Notes: generated from the sequence alone by a model not told the origin. A stretch of DNA of 64,000 nucleotides from Nocardiopsis alba DSM 43377 (GCF_000341225.1 NZ_ANAC01000015.1:1-64000), one strand, 5' to 3'. Counted from the first letter of the stretch, positions 1-11,500 are shown. Made by a program: numbers and translations.

Positions 1-406
1 CCACGCCCGCCGCGTGGATCGCCGCCAACGCCGTCGCCGACGACACCGCCAGACGCTGAAGCTCCACGCCGGTACGCGGCCCGTCGGCCTCCACCGAGGC
101 CTGGAGGGTGGGACCGTCGATGAACTCGGTGGCGATCCAGGGCTGCTCCGCCTCGGGGTCGGCGTCCAGGATCGCCGCCACGCAGAACCCGCTCACCCTC
201 CGGGCCTGCTCCACCTCCGCGGTGAAACGGCGGCGCATGCCCTCGTCGCCCGCCCAGCTCGCGTGCAGCAGCTTGACCGCCGCCCTGGTGCCGTCCTCGC
301 GTTCACCGAGGAACACCTCACCGAACCCGCCGCGCCCCAGGGACCTCAGCAGCCGATAGCCGCCGACCACGCGCTCCCGCGTGTCCTGGTTCTGGGGATC
401 GTCCAC
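1..406 (-). CDS. Serine/threonine protein kinase, N-terminal part (cut by window edge)
   Basis: Reading from a GTG at 406 the protein begins MDDPQNQDTRERVVGGYRLL and runs off the left edge after about 135 residues. The glycine-rich loop GRGGFGEVFLGE, the ATP-anchoring lysine in AAVKLLHA and the hinge-like segment IATEFIDGPTL are the N-lobe of a Hanks-type kinase, which phosphorylates Ser/Thr on proteins. The catalytic loop and any C-terminal sensor lie outside the window, so membrane anchoring and activity cannot be judged. A GGGGCGG stretch just before the GTG can serve as ribosome site. It is co-directional with, and 127 bases downstream of, the duplicated membrane-protein module, so it may be its last gene; this is inference. 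Confidence 0.88.
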   Translation of the reverse strand, partial: MDDPQNQDTRERVVGGYRLLRSLGRGGFGEVFLGEREDGTRAAVKLLHASWAGDEGMRRRFTAEVEQARRVSGFCVAAILDADPEAEQPWIATEFIDGPTLQASVEADGPRTGVELQRLAVSSATALAAIHAAGV

Positions 407-533
407 AGTCCGCCCCGTCTCTCGATCGTCACCGTCGCCCGCCCGTCATCGCGGGCCCTGCCAGGGTGTCACAGGAGTGTGACCACCCGTACCCCGAAGA
501 GGTTCCGTCCGAAGGGGAACCGATGTCGGCCCG

Positions 534-1850
534 TTATCGCCGTCCGGAACGCTCGCCGCGCAGAATCCGCTCCACGAGGTCGTCGGAGAGGGAACCGAAA
601 CCGGTGGCCGCCCAGACGCTCTCCTCCGCGGGCACCTCATAGTAGGGAACGGAACGTCCTTCGTGTTCCACTTGCAGGGCCGCGAGCCGGGTCCGCCCCC
701 GCACCGCCTTGACGCATCCGCCGCACAGCGGGACCCGGACACTGCGCGTGGCCCCCAGTTGGCGCCAGTCCGTGTCGGTGGTCCCGGTCCCGTGGAGCGG
801 GTTGGCGTAGCAGTGCCGTCGCCGGTCGGCCCCGCTCCACCGGCGGCCCTTGCCCGCAGCGGCGAGACCGTCCTCGGCCAGGTCGAGCAGGACCAGCACA
901 CCGACGACGTCGGCGAGGGACCCCTCCTCCAGGTGTTCGGCGACTCTTCGGGCCGCGTCGTGGGCGTCCAGGGCCCGCCCCAGGGAGAGGGACGCGTCGG
1001 TGCCCGTGGCCGGTTCCATCGCTCCGAGGCGTTCTCCGACCTCGATGAGCTCCCGTTCGGCCTGTCTTTCCAGACCCTCCCGTCGCGCCTGGGAGGCGTT
1101 GGCGAAGGCGGCGTGCTGCGGCATGCTCGGCGCGGTGGGACGCCGGGTCCACAGCAGGTATCCGCCTCCGAGTAGGGCCAGGAAGGCGACCGTCCCCAGG
1201 GCCCAGGGCCACATCGCCGCCGCACCCTCCGGGCTCTCGGTGTCCGATGCCTCGGCGTTCCCCGCCGGTTCGGGGGCCGCTTCCCGAGAGTCCTCGTAGG
1301 CGCTCATGTACTCCTCGTAGACGGCCTCGGGATCGTCGGAGACGGCGAACTCCACCGCCCGTTCCATCCGTTCCCCGACGCTTCCGTCGAACTCGGTGGC
1401 GTAGGAGGAGGCCAGGGCCGCATAGTGGGCGCGCAGATCCGGGGAACCGTCGGCCGACGGGGGCAGGTCCTGTCCCCGGAACGAGTCCCCCTCCAGTACG
1501 AGGTAGTGGCCGACCCCGCCCATACGGTCGTGGACGGCGGCGGCCAGCGCCGAGGCGTCGCCGTCCCAGTCGTCACCCGCCAACAGCGGCGTCAGGACGA
1601 CGCGCACCGGCAGGCCGCTCTCCTCGATGGTCGCGACCGCCTCCGCCCGCATCTCCTCGGGCACGACCGTCGAGTAGACGGGGTCCACGTACACGGGGGA
1701 CTCGCGGAGCGCGTTCGCGATGATCTCGGCCGAGGATTCCGCGGTGCTCTCGGCATGGGCGGGGACGGGCGCCAGGCCCGACAGGACGATCAGCAGCGAG
1801 GTGAGGAGGCCGAGCGGTCTCCGGATCCCCGGTCGGGTGTCAACGGGCAC
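534..1850 (-). CDS. Small1: uncharacterised secreted-domain membrane protein with cytosolic Cys module
   Basis: The 438-residue protein has a Sec signal peptide ending near AHA-ES, an extracytoplasmic domain of about 170 residues (PVYVDP ... SGLPVRVVLTPL), an acidic spacer, one membrane segment (about residues 213-233) and a cytosolic tail. The tail contains HCYANPLHGT near residue 350 and LCGGC about 35 residues later, a plausible metal site. The GTG start overlaps the large1 stop by 11 bases and has GAGGAG before it, exactly as in the small2/large2 pair. It is a clear paralogue of the protein at 3961-5244. The ectodomain loosely recalls actinobacterial proteins with alternating VYVDP/VAVLP strands, but I recognise no named function. 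Confidence 0.85.
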   Translation of the reverse strand: MPVDTRPGIRRPLGLLTSLLIVLSGLAPVPAHAESTAESSAEIIANALRESPVYVDPVYSTVVPEEMRAEAVATIEESGLPVRVVLTPLLAGDDWDGDASALAAAVHDRMGGVGHYLVLEGDSFRGQDLPPSADGSPDLRAHYAALASSYATEFDGSVGERMERAVEFAVSDDPEAVYEEYMSAYEDSREAAPEPAGNAEASDTESPEGAAAMWPWALGTVAFLALLGGGYLLWTRRPTAPSMPQHAAFANASQARREGLERQAERELIEVGERLGAMEPATGTDASLSLGRALDAHDAARRVAEHLEEGSLADVVGVLVLLDLAEDGLAAAGKGRRWSGADRRRHCYANPLHGTGTTDTDWRQLGATRSVRVPLCGGCVKAVRGRTRLAALQVEHEGRSVPYYEVPAEESVWAATGFGSLSDDLVERILRGERSGRR

Positions 1851-3870
1851 GGCTCTCCTCCAACAGACTCTCTCCGGACAATCGCCTCTTCGTGCCGTAG
1901 CGCGAGGAGACCCAGGTGCGCTCCCGCAGCGTCAGGTGGGGGACGAAACGTCTCCCACCGGCGCGCACACGGAGCGGGACGCGCCGTTCGGGGCGCCTGC
2001 GCAGACAGCCCCGGCACAGGGGCAACGGATTCCCCCCGTCCCAGCGGGGCAGACGCCCCCTTCCCTCGGCAGGCCCGTGCAGGGGGTCGGCCATGCACAC
2101 GGGTCCGTCCGCGCGCCCCTCCGCCTCCTCCAGGCGTCGAGCGGCGCGACGAGCGAGGACGATCACCCCGACCAGGTCGAGTTCGTCGGGATGTTCGCCC
2201 AACACCATCAGAGCGACGTCGAGGTCCCGGACCGCCCGATCCGCCTCGGGATGGTCGCCTGCGGCGTCGAGCGCGGCGACGGCACGGTCGGCCGCGCGCC
2301 GGGCCATGGGGCGCAGACGCCGACCGGGGGTGGCCCGCGTCCACCGGACGGACCAGGGCAGGAGCAGGGCCACGCCCGCGCACACGAACCAGAGGAGCGC
2401 GCCCATCATGGGCCCGAGGATGAGCAGTCCGGGCCATAGCCCCTCCGCGTGGTAACGCTCCGCGCGTGTGGAGGGCTCTCCATCGTCGGCGGCGTCCGCG
2501 TGGAACTCGGCGGCCAAGGGCACCGTCGGTGCCACGCCGGGGGCCGAACGCGCCTCCCCGAGGCGGTCCAGCAGTTCCAGGGCCGCGGCGGTCACCGGAG
2601 CCCCTTCCGGGAGCTCGCTCATCGAGACGTTCAGGTCCCACACCTGAACACCGGCGTCCACCCCCAGCAGAGCCGTCCCGACCCCGCCGTGGAGACCGTC
2701 GACCACCACGTAGACACCGCCCCGGCCCGAGGTGTGGGCGAGCGCGTGGGCCAGCACCTCGGCGTCCCCCTCGGACTCGTCGTCGCGGTCGAGGGGGACC
2801 ACGGCCGTGTACACCGGGACGCTCGCGTCGGCGACGGCGTCCGCCAACTCCTCTCCCGCCTCCGGACTCAGCGGGGTGAGGGGATCGACGAACACCCGCG
2901 TATCGTCGTCCCACCCATCGACCACCCGGTCGACCCGGTCGGTGGCGAGGACATAGGGCGGGGACGACAGGGCCTCGTCGAGCGCTTCCGAGGCCCGTTC
3001 ACGAGGTCCGGCCTCGGGCAGCACGGTCAGGAGCAGGCCGGTGACGGCGATGGCCCCGGCGACCGCGACGGAACCGCCCGCCCACCACAGGGAGCCCACG
3101 GGCGGCCTTCCGGTGCCCCGACGTCGCCACACCAGGACGGCCCGGGCGCCGCCCACTCCGAGGACCGTCCCACCGAGCATCCCGGCCAGGGTTCCGGCGT
3201 TCTCCGGCCCGTTGACGGAGTCGGGGTCCATGTCATCGACGAACTCGCGCCATTTCGAGGCGCGGTCCTCGCTCGTCGACCCCCCGTCCTCGTCGTAGGA
3301 GGCCTGGCGGGCCCGCTCCGCGTGCTCGGCGACCTCGGGGTCCAGGAGGGCGTCGACATAGGCCTTGGCCACCACGGGGAGGGGATCGGAGTACTCCGGG
3401 CCGTCGTAGACCATGACCGTGTTCGCCTCGTCCATCGGCAGGTCGACACCGGCCGTCGTGGAGGCGTCGACGATCACGCTCCCCTCGCTCAGATAGGCGT
3501 AGAGCCCCGCCTCGCCCACCCGGTCCTGGAGGGCGGCGACGAACCCCCGCTGTCGCAGGTTCACCAGGTCCGTGCCGACGAAGACGTGGTAGGGAACGTC
3601 CAGCCGATCGAACTCGGCCCGGACCTCCTCCTCCAACCGCTCCAGGTCGTACTCGCCGGCGAGCAGGTCGTTCACCACGACGGCCCGACCCTCGGGCTGC
3701 TCGGCCATGAGGTCGGCGACGTGGGCCGCCGGGGACGCCGGTTCGGTATCGGCCATCGCGGCGGTGGGCCAGCCCACGAGGAACACCAGGACGAGGGCCA
3801 GGGTCGTGAGGGGCGCGGCGAGCAGGGCGCTTAAAGAGGGTTCGGAGGGTTTCGTGGGGACTTCGGGCAT
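1840..3870 (-). CDS. Large1: two-ectodomain membrane protein with cytosolic Cys module
   Basis: About 676 residues. Order: N-terminal signal or anchor, ectodomain 1 (AVVVNDLLAGEYDLERLEEE), membrane segment near residue 230-255, short cytosolic loop, second membrane segment, ectodomain 2 (VFVDPLTP ... VPVYTAVVPL), third membrane segment, and a cytosolic tail with VCMADPLHGPAEGRGR then LCRGC. Ectodomain 2 resembles the single ectodomain of the small partner, so the large protein looks like an internal duplication. I prefer the ATG at 3870 because TATGCT lies six bases upstream, the same arrangement as its paralogue large2; an ATG at 3894 with GAGGGACGG before it is the alternative. Function unknown; co-expression with small1 is likely from the 11-base overlap. 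Confidence 0.82.
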   Translation of the reverse strand: MPEVPTKPSEPSLSALLAAPLTTLALVLVFLVGWPTAAMADTEPASPAAHVADLMAEQPEGRAVVVNDLLAGEYDLERLEEEVRAEFDRLDVPYHVFVGTDLVNLRQRGFVAALQDRVGEAGLYAYLSEGSVIVDASTTAGVDLPMDEANTVMVYDGPEYSDPLPVVAKAYVDALLDPEVAEHAERARQASYDEDGGSTSEDRASKWREFVDDMDPDSVNGPENAGTLAGMLGGTVLGVGGARAVLVWRRRGTGRPPVGSLWWAGGSVAVAGAIAVTGLLLTVLPEAGPRERASEALDEALSSPPYVLATDRVDRVVDGWDDDTRVFVDPLTPLSPEAGEELADAVADASVPVYTAVVPLDRDDESEGDAEVLAHALAHTSGRGGVYVVVDGLHGGVGTALLGVDAGVQVWDLNVSMSELPEGAPVTAAALELLDRLGEARSAPGVAPTVPLAAEFHADAADDGEPSTRAERYHAEGLWPGLLILGPMMGALLWFVCAGVALLLPWSVRWTRATPGRRLRPMARRAADRAVAALDAAGDHPEADRAVRDLDVALMVLGEHPDELDLVGVIVLARRAARRLEEAEGRADGPVCMADPLHGPAEGRGRLPRWDGGNPLPLCRGCLRRRPERRVPLRVRAGGRRFVPHLTLRERTWVSSRYGTKRRLSGESLLEESRAR

Positions 3871-3876
3871 GCGCAG

Positions 3877-3882
3877 AGCATA
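3877..3882 (-). promoter_or_regulatory. Putative leaderless -10 box of large1
   Basis: On the minus strand TATGCT is followed by six bases and an ATG at 3870. The same box-to-ATG spacing occurs at the paralogous large2. There is no convincing -35 element. It suggests that the second module copy has its own promoter in the 66-base gap after small2. Confidence 0.4.
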
Positions 3883-3960
3883 CCGAGGGGCCATCCGCGA
3901 CCGTCCCTCACCTGCCCGAACGCACTCGACCCACCGTGGATCCGGACGACTCCGACCGTC

Positions 3961-5244
3961 TCACCGTCGGGTCCGGTGCTCCCCTCTCCGGATCCGCTCG
4001 ACCAGATCGTCGGCCAGAGCCCCGTAACCGGTCGCCGACCACAGGCTCCGCTCGGCGGGCACCTCGTGGTAGGGGACCCTTCCCCCCTCGTGCTCCACAT
4101 GCAGGGAGTCGGGGCGCCGTCGCTCCCGCACCGATTCCACGCAGGAGGGGCACAGGGGCACCCGGAGTGTCTCGTTTCCGCCCAACCCCCGCCAGTCGGT
4201 CTCGACCGTATCGGTACCGTGCAGCGGATCGGCGTAACAGTGGCGCGGTGCGAGAGCATCGGGCGGGCGCACACCGCGGGCTCGAGCCAGGGCGTCCTCG
4301 GCCATGTCGAGGAGGACGAGCACGCCCACGAGGTCCTCGATCGCGGGTTCCGTTCCGGCCCCCTCCAGGATCGTGCGGGCGGCGCCCCTCCGTTCCAAGG
4401 CCCTCTCCAGGAAGGTCAGGCCGACCTCGCCTCGGGCCCTGGCCCGGGCGATCCGCTCGCCCATCTCGGCCAACTCCCGTTCGGCCCGTTCCGCCAGGAC
4501 CTCGTGTCGGGTGTGGGCCGCGTTGTCGAAGGAGGCGCGACTCGGAGGGACGAGCGTTCTCCGCCGGGAGCGGTACAGCAGACCGCCGGCCAGAAGCGAC
4601 GCCCCGACGACACCCGCTCCCACGCCGATCCAAGGCCCGCGCGGCATCGTGGACGTGTCGTCGACCGGGGCCGGAGGCTCCGGAGGAGAGGGTTCCAGAG
4701 GAGAGGCCGCCTCCTGCTCATGGAGGCGCGTCTTCTCGTAGAGCTCCTCCGGGTCCGAGTGCACGGCGTAGTCCACCATCTCCCACAGCCGATCGTCCAA
4801 CGAGAGCGACGTGTAGAAGCCCTCCTCCGCCATTCTGACCGCGTAGTACGCGTGCCCGAAGGGCTCCCTGAGCTCTCCGACGTAATCGATCCCGACCGAC
4901 CTGTTCTTCTCAAGGAACAGGTAATGGCCGTCGTCACCGATCAGTCCGTGCACGTCGGCGACCAGCCGCTCGGCGTCACCCTGCCAGTACTCCTCCCCCT
5001 CCACCCCCAACGGGATCGCCAGGACCCGGATCGGCAGACCGCTTTCGAGGATGAGCCGTTCGATCTCCTGGATCGTTCTCCCGGAGACGTCGTCGGCGTA
5101 GGCCGGATCGATGTGCACCGGACCGTTCTCCACCAGACCTCGGGCGATCCGTCCGGCCTCGTCCACGTCGGCCGCCGCGGCGACCGGCGCCCCGGACAGC
5201 AGTACGACCATCGACAGGACGGCCAGGGCTCGTTCAACGCGCAA
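3961..5244 (-). CDS. Small2: paralogue of small1, secreted-domain membrane protein
   Basis: 427 residues from a TTG at 5244. The start is set by GGAGGAGGAG just upstream, by the resulting signal peptide (MRVERALAVLSMVVLLSG...VAAAA) and by an 11-base overlap with the large2 stop that exactly matches the small1/large1 overlap. After the ectodomain (PVHIDPAYA ... SGLPIRVLAIPL) come a Pro-rich spacer, one membrane segment (about residues 201-222) and a cytosolic tail with DLVGVLVLLDMAEDAL, HCYADPLHGT near residue 334 and LCPSC. It matches small1 along its whole length, so the gene pair was duplicated as a unit. Substrate or ligand is unknown; a receptor or sensor role is only a guess. Confidence 0.85.
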   Translation of the reverse strand: MRVERALAVLSMVVLLSGAPVAAAADVDEAGRIARGLVENGPVHIDPAYADDVSGRTIQEIERLILESGLPIRVLAIPLGVEGEEYWQGDAERLVADVHGLIGDDGHYLFLEKNRSVGIDYVGELREPFGHAYYAVRMAEEGFYTSLSLDDRLWEMVDYAVHSDPEELYEKTRLHEQEAASPLEPSPPEPPAPVDDTSTMPRGPWIGVGAGVVGASLLAGGLLYRSRRRTLVPPSRASFDNAAHTRHEVLAERAERELAEMGERIARARARGEVGLTFLERALERRGAARTILEGAGTEPAIEDLVGVLVLLDMAEDALARARGVRPPDALAPRHCYADPLHGTDTVETDWRGLGGNETLRVPLCPSCVESVRERRRPDSLHVEHEGGRVPYHEVPAERSLWSATGYGALADDLVERIRRGEHRTRR

Positions 5245-7192
5245 CGCGCTCCTCCTCCACCATGTGCCTTTCCAGTACTTCCCGCGTGCCGTACCAGGTC
5301 CGGCCCCAGACGCGCTCGGCCGTTCCGTGGAAGACGATCCGCGACCCGATACGGAGGCGAAGAGGGACCCTCTCCTCCTCAGGAAGCCGTAGACACTCGG
5401 CGCACAGCGGAATCCGCCGCCTCGTGTGCCGGGGCCTCCCTCGACCCTCGGCGGGGCCGTGCAAAGGGTCGAGCATGCACACGGAGGGGCGGGAGACCGT
5501 CCCCGACAGACGTCCTCGGGCACGCCGCGCCAACACGATGACGCCCAGAAGGTCGAGGTCGTCCGGGTCTCCATGGAGAGCCGCCAGGGCCACGTCCGCC
5601 TCGGCCGTGGCCTCCGAGAGTCCCGGGGTCCGATTCGGCACCCGTTCCAGGTCCTCCAGCATCCGTCGGGCCTCACGCTCGGCCTGGGCGCGCAGGCGTC
5701 GCCCCCGGATCGGCACGGCCCTTCGCACGAGCCGTGTCCCGAAGAGGTGGGCCGCGCTCAGAGCCGCTCCGAGGAGCGGACCGACGACGAACAGCCCGGG
5801 GAGCAGGCCGTCGGAGAGGAACCCCGGTCCGGGTCCCCTCGGAACATCGGGTGAACGGGCGATCCGCTCCTCCACCTCGGGCGGGACCCTCGGCTCCACC
5901 GTCGGGTCGGGCACGGTGTCTCCGAAGGCGTCCGCGAGGCCGTGAAGGCTCTCGGCGAGGGCGGCCCCGTCCGGGTCGCTCGGCCTCGGAGGCGACCAGT
6001 CGAAGCCCTCCCCCGTCGGCCTCGCGCCGACGAAGGCCGTTCCGACCCTCCCGCCGATGACGTCCAGGACCACGTACACGCCTTCCTCCCCATAGGTGTG
6101 CGCCAACGCGTAGGCGAGGACATCGGGCACACCGGCGGACTCGTCGGACCCGTGCTGGACCATCAGAGCCGCTCGAACGGGAACCGTCACCTCCTCCAAC
6201 CCGGCGCCGATCCGCGTCAGCCCGATACGGTCCCCCTGCACGTGGGGGTCGACGTACAACGGTGTGTCGCCCCACCCCTCGACGATCCGGTCGATCCGCT
6301 CCGTGGAGGTGACGTGGGGAGGGGAGGAGAGCCTCCGGACGGACGCCGGGTTCTCCGACCGCCCGAGCACGGCCCCGGACGTCGCCGCGCCCGCCCCGAT
6401 GGCGAGGACGGCGGCGACGGCGACCGCTCCCACGACGGCGCCGGTCCCGGGAAGATCCTCCTTCGACGCGCGATAACGACGCCGGAGGACACGGACCCGC
6501 ACCACGGCCAGGATGATCAGGGCCCCTCCCACCGTCCCGACGAGGAGACCCGCGTCGGCGGAGGCGCCGGGGCGATCCGGGTCGAGGAGACCCGGCGAGG
6601 AGCGGTCCCCGCCCTCCTCATCGAGCGGATCTCGAGGTGGGACGTGCCAGGGGTTCTCGGCCCACTCCTCCAACGCCGGGTCCAGGAGGGTCTCCACATA
6701 GATCTCGGCGATCGTCTCGATGGAGGAATGTTCCTCGCCCCTGGCACGCGCCCCGACGAGGCCGTCCACGTCCTCCACCGGCGTGTCCACCCCCACCGCC
6801 ACCGTCCTGACCCTCGGGGAACCGTCGGCGATGTGCACGTAGAGGCCGTCGGCTCCGACCCGCTCGGCCACCTCCGACAGGAACGCCCTCCCCTCATAGG
6901 TGTAGGGCATCGACGGCGAGGCGTAGACGTGGAAGGGGACGCCCAGGTCGGAGAAGAGATCACGGACATGATCGGCCGTGTCCTCGAGGTCGTGGGTGCC
7001 GGCGAGCATGTCCCCGATCACGACCGCTTCGCCCTCGGGCTCCGCGATCAGGAGGTCGGCGACGTATTCGGCCGGACCGATGTCATGGAGGGCCTCCGCC
7101 CTCGCGTCGGAGGGTCCCGCGAGAAGGGACAGGAAGGCGCACGACACGATGATCGAAAGGCGACCGGACCGGGGGATGAGGGTCGGGGGCAT
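5234..7192 (-). CDS. Large2: paralogue of large1, two-ectodomain membrane protein
   Basis: 652 residues with the same plan as large1: signal peptide ending near ARA-EA, ectodomain 1 (AVVIGDMLAGTHDLEDTADH), membrane segments near residues 214-235 and 250-275, ectodomain 2 starting at LYVDPHVQG, a membrane segment near 460-482, and a cytosolic tail containing DLLGVIVLARRA, VCMLDPLHGPAEGRGR and LCAEC. It is the first gene of the duplicated module. There is no ribosome site before the ATG; instead TAAGAT lies six bases upstream, suggesting leaderless transcription. Divergence from large1 in the ectodomains, with conservation of the cytosolic module, suggests different outside ligands feeding the same inside function, which is inference. 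Confidence 0.85.
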   Translation of the reverse strand: MPPTLIPRSGRLSIIVSCAFLSLLAGPSDARAEALHDIGPAEYVADLLIAEPEGEAVVIGDMLAGTHDLEDTADHVRDLFSDLGVPFHVYASPSMPYTYEGRAFLSEVAERVGADGLYVHIADGSPRVRTVAVGVDTPVEDVDGLVGARARGEEHSSIETIAEIYVETLLDPALEEWAENPWHVPPRDPLDEEGGDRSSPGLLDPDRPGASADAGLLVGTVGGALIILAVVRVRVLRRRYRASKEDLPGTGAVVGAVAVAAVLAIGAGAATSGAVLGRSENPASVRRLSSPPHVTSTERIDRIVEGWGDTPLYVDPHVQGDRIGLTRIGAGLEEVTVPVRAALMVQHGSDESAGVPDVLAYALAHTYGEEGVYVVLDVIGGRVGTAFVGARPTGEGFDWSPPRPSDPDGAALAESLHGLADAFGDTVPDPTVEPRVPPEVEERIARSPDVPRGPGPGFLSDGLLPGLFVVGPLLGAALSAAHLFGTRLVRRAVPIRGRRLRAQAEREARRMLEDLERVPNRTPGLSEATAEADVALAALHGDPDDLDLLGVIVLARRARGRLSGTVSRPSVCMLDPLHGPAEGRGRPRHTRRRIPLCAECLRLPEEERVPLRLRIGSRIVFHGTAERVWGRTWYGTREVLERHMVEEERVAR

Positions 7193-7198
7193 GACCGG

Positions 7199-7233
7199 AT
7201 CTTAGCCACCCACATTGGTCATATGAGGACCAA
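7199..7233 (-). promoter_or_regulatory. Leaderless promoter with palindrome upstream of the membrane module
   Basis: The minus strand carries TAAGAT (7199-7204) six bases before the large2 ATG. Just upstream is the inverted repeat TTGGTC-N7-GACCAA (7215-7233), which lies where the -10/-35 spacer and -35 element should be, a natural place for an operator. I do not recognise a known regulator for this sequence. Confidence 0.5.
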
Positions 7234-7240
7234 GGGTGCG

Positions 7241-7277
7241 AAAAGGGCCACCGCTGTCGGTGTGACGGCGGTGGCCC
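7241..7277 (-). terminator. Intrinsic terminator of aconitase
   Basis: Perfect 10-base arms GGGCCACCGC and GCGGTGGCCC (7245-7254 and 7268-7277) form a hairpin that, read on the minus strand, is followed by TTTT. It lies 45 bases past the aconitase stop codon. Confidence 0.85.
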
Positions 7278-7322
7278 GAGGATCCGATCCGGTGCCCGAG
7301 GGCGCCGGTGGAGCCGAAGGGA

Positions 7323-10091
<2,769 letters not shown>

Positions 10092-10332
10092 CTATGGCAA
10101 AGACGCGGGACCTACTGAGGCCGCCCTGACCGGGTTCCCGGAGAACGTGGAGCGCCCTCCTGCGCCCTACCCCTTCGAGAACCCCTCAGGGCCGCTTTGA
10201 CCTGCGGCGACGCCACATCGCCGCCGGTCGCGCGGCTCGCTGGCCGCGCACGCCCACCCACTCGGGCCCGTGTGTCGAAACGCGGTCGACCTCACACGCC
10301 CGGGTCGGGAGCGGGCCGGGGGAGCCCCGCTA

Positions 10333-10377
10333 TATCTTGATGTCAAGGTATCCAACTTGTATCTCGATATCAAGTTA
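10333..10377 (-). promoter_or_regulatory. Two MarR-type palindromes overlapping a probable aconitase promoter
   Basis: Two 18-base imperfect palindromes, TATCTTGATGTCAAGGTA (10333-10350) and TATCTCGATATCAAGTTA (10360-10377), are centred 27 bases apart. On the minus strand TTGATA (10368-10373) and TACCTT (10345-10350) are separated by 17 bases, so a sigma-70-type promoter would be covered by both sites. They lie about 290 bases before the aconitase start and just after the LLM gene. The shape resembles PecS/TamR-type MarR sites; TamR is reported, from memory, to control aconitase in Streptomyces. The rest of 10047-10425 shows no gene. Confidence 0.6.
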
Positions 10378-10425
10378 TCGGGTGCCTCCCCGAAGCCCTC
10401 CGGCACCCCCGGTTCCGGAACCGGT

Positions 10426-11370
10426 TCAGTCCAGCCGCGGAGCCACCGCGGAGGCCACCAGCTCCAGGTGATCCAGATCGGCCATGTCCAGGACCTGTAG
10501 GTACATCCTCTCCGCACCCGCCGCCGCGAACCGGCCGATCTTGTCCACCACCTCGTCCGGCGTGCCGGCCAGGCCGTCACGGCGCAGGTCCGAGACCTCG
10601 CGCCCGATGCGCTCGGCGCGCCGGGCCACCTCGGCCTCGTCACGCCCCACGCACAGCACCTGCGCCGCCGAGTAGACCATCGGAGCGGCGCGTCCGGCCG
10701 AACGGACCGCCTCCGCCGTACGACCGAAGGCCGCCGCGGTCTCCTCCACGGAGCAGAAGGGCACGTTGTACTCGTCGGCGAACCGGGCCGCCAGACGCGG
10801 GGTCCGCTTGGGCCCGGTCCCCCCGATCACCACCGGAGGGCGCGGCCCCTGCTGCGGTTTGGGCAACGCCGGCCCCTCCGCCAGCCGATAGTGCCGCCCC
10901 TCGTACCGGAAGGTCTCCCCCACCGGGGTCGACCACAACCCTGTGATGATGTCGAGCTGCTCCTCGTAGCGGTCGAAACGCTCACGGGCCGAGGCCGGGA
11001 AGGGGATCCCGTAGGCGGCGTGCTCCTGCTCGAACCATCCGGCGCCGAAGCCGAACTCGATCCGCCCACCGCTCATGCGATCGACCTGGGCAACGGCGAT
11101 CGCGAGGGGGCCGGGATGACGGAAGGTCGCCGCGGTCATGAGGGTGCCGAGACGGATACGAGAGGTGTCCCTGGCCAGTCCGGCCAGGGTGATCCAGGCG
11201 TCGGTCGGGCCGGGGAGCCCGCTCACGTGATCACCCATGTGGAGGTAGTGGTCGGACCGCGAGAGCCCGTCGAAGCCCAGGTCCTCCGTGGCCCTGGCGA
11301 CGGCGAGTTGGTCCTCGTAGGTGGCCCCCTGTTGGGGCTCAAGGAAGATACTCAGACGCATACGCCCCAT
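10426..11370 (-). CDS. LLM-class (luciferase-like, probably F420-dependent) oxidoreductase
   Basis: 314 residues forming a TIM-barrel of the bacterial luciferase-like family: LSIFLEPQQGATYEDQLAVA start, LGFDGLSRSDHY, RIRLGTLMTAATFRHPGPLA, DRMSGGRIEFGFGAGWFEQE and PPVVIGGTGPKRTPRLAARF are family landmarks. Such enzymes in actinomycetes usually use F420, sometimes FMN, to oxidise or reduce small organic substrates; the substrate cannot be read from the sequence. GTGGGAGAAA precedes the ATG at 11370; an internal ATG at 11361 is also possible. It stands alone, divergent from the sigma factor operon. Confidence 0.88.
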   Translation of the reverse strand: MGRMRLSIFLEPQQGATYEDQLAVARATEDLGFDGLSRSDHYLHMGDHVSGLPGPTDAWITLAGLARDTSRIRLGTLMTAATFRHPGPLAIAVAQVDRMSGGRIEFGFGAGWFEQEHAAYGIPFPASARERFDRYEEQLDIITGLWSTPVGETFRYEGRHYRLAEGPALPKPQQGPRPPVVIGGTGPKRTPRLAARFADEYNVPFCSVEETAAAFGRTAEAVRSAGRAAPMVYSAAQVLCVGRDEAEVARRAERIGREVSDLRRDGLAGTPDEVVDKIGRFAAAGAERMYLQVLDMADLDHLELVASAVAPRLD

Positions 11371-11500
11371 TTTCTCCCACCCTGACCGGCAACTTCGGAA
11401 CCGCCGCGCGGGTACCGTCGAAAAGGCGTGGTCAGGACGGTGCGAACCCGACCTCGCTCCGTCTGAACCGTTCTCCCTCCTTCCAGCGATAGCCGACCAC

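Noticed and set aside
468..483. GTCACA-N4-TGTGAC inverted repeat upstream of the kinase
   Set aside because: Short, isolated, and inside the gap between two co-directional genes; not enough to call an operator.
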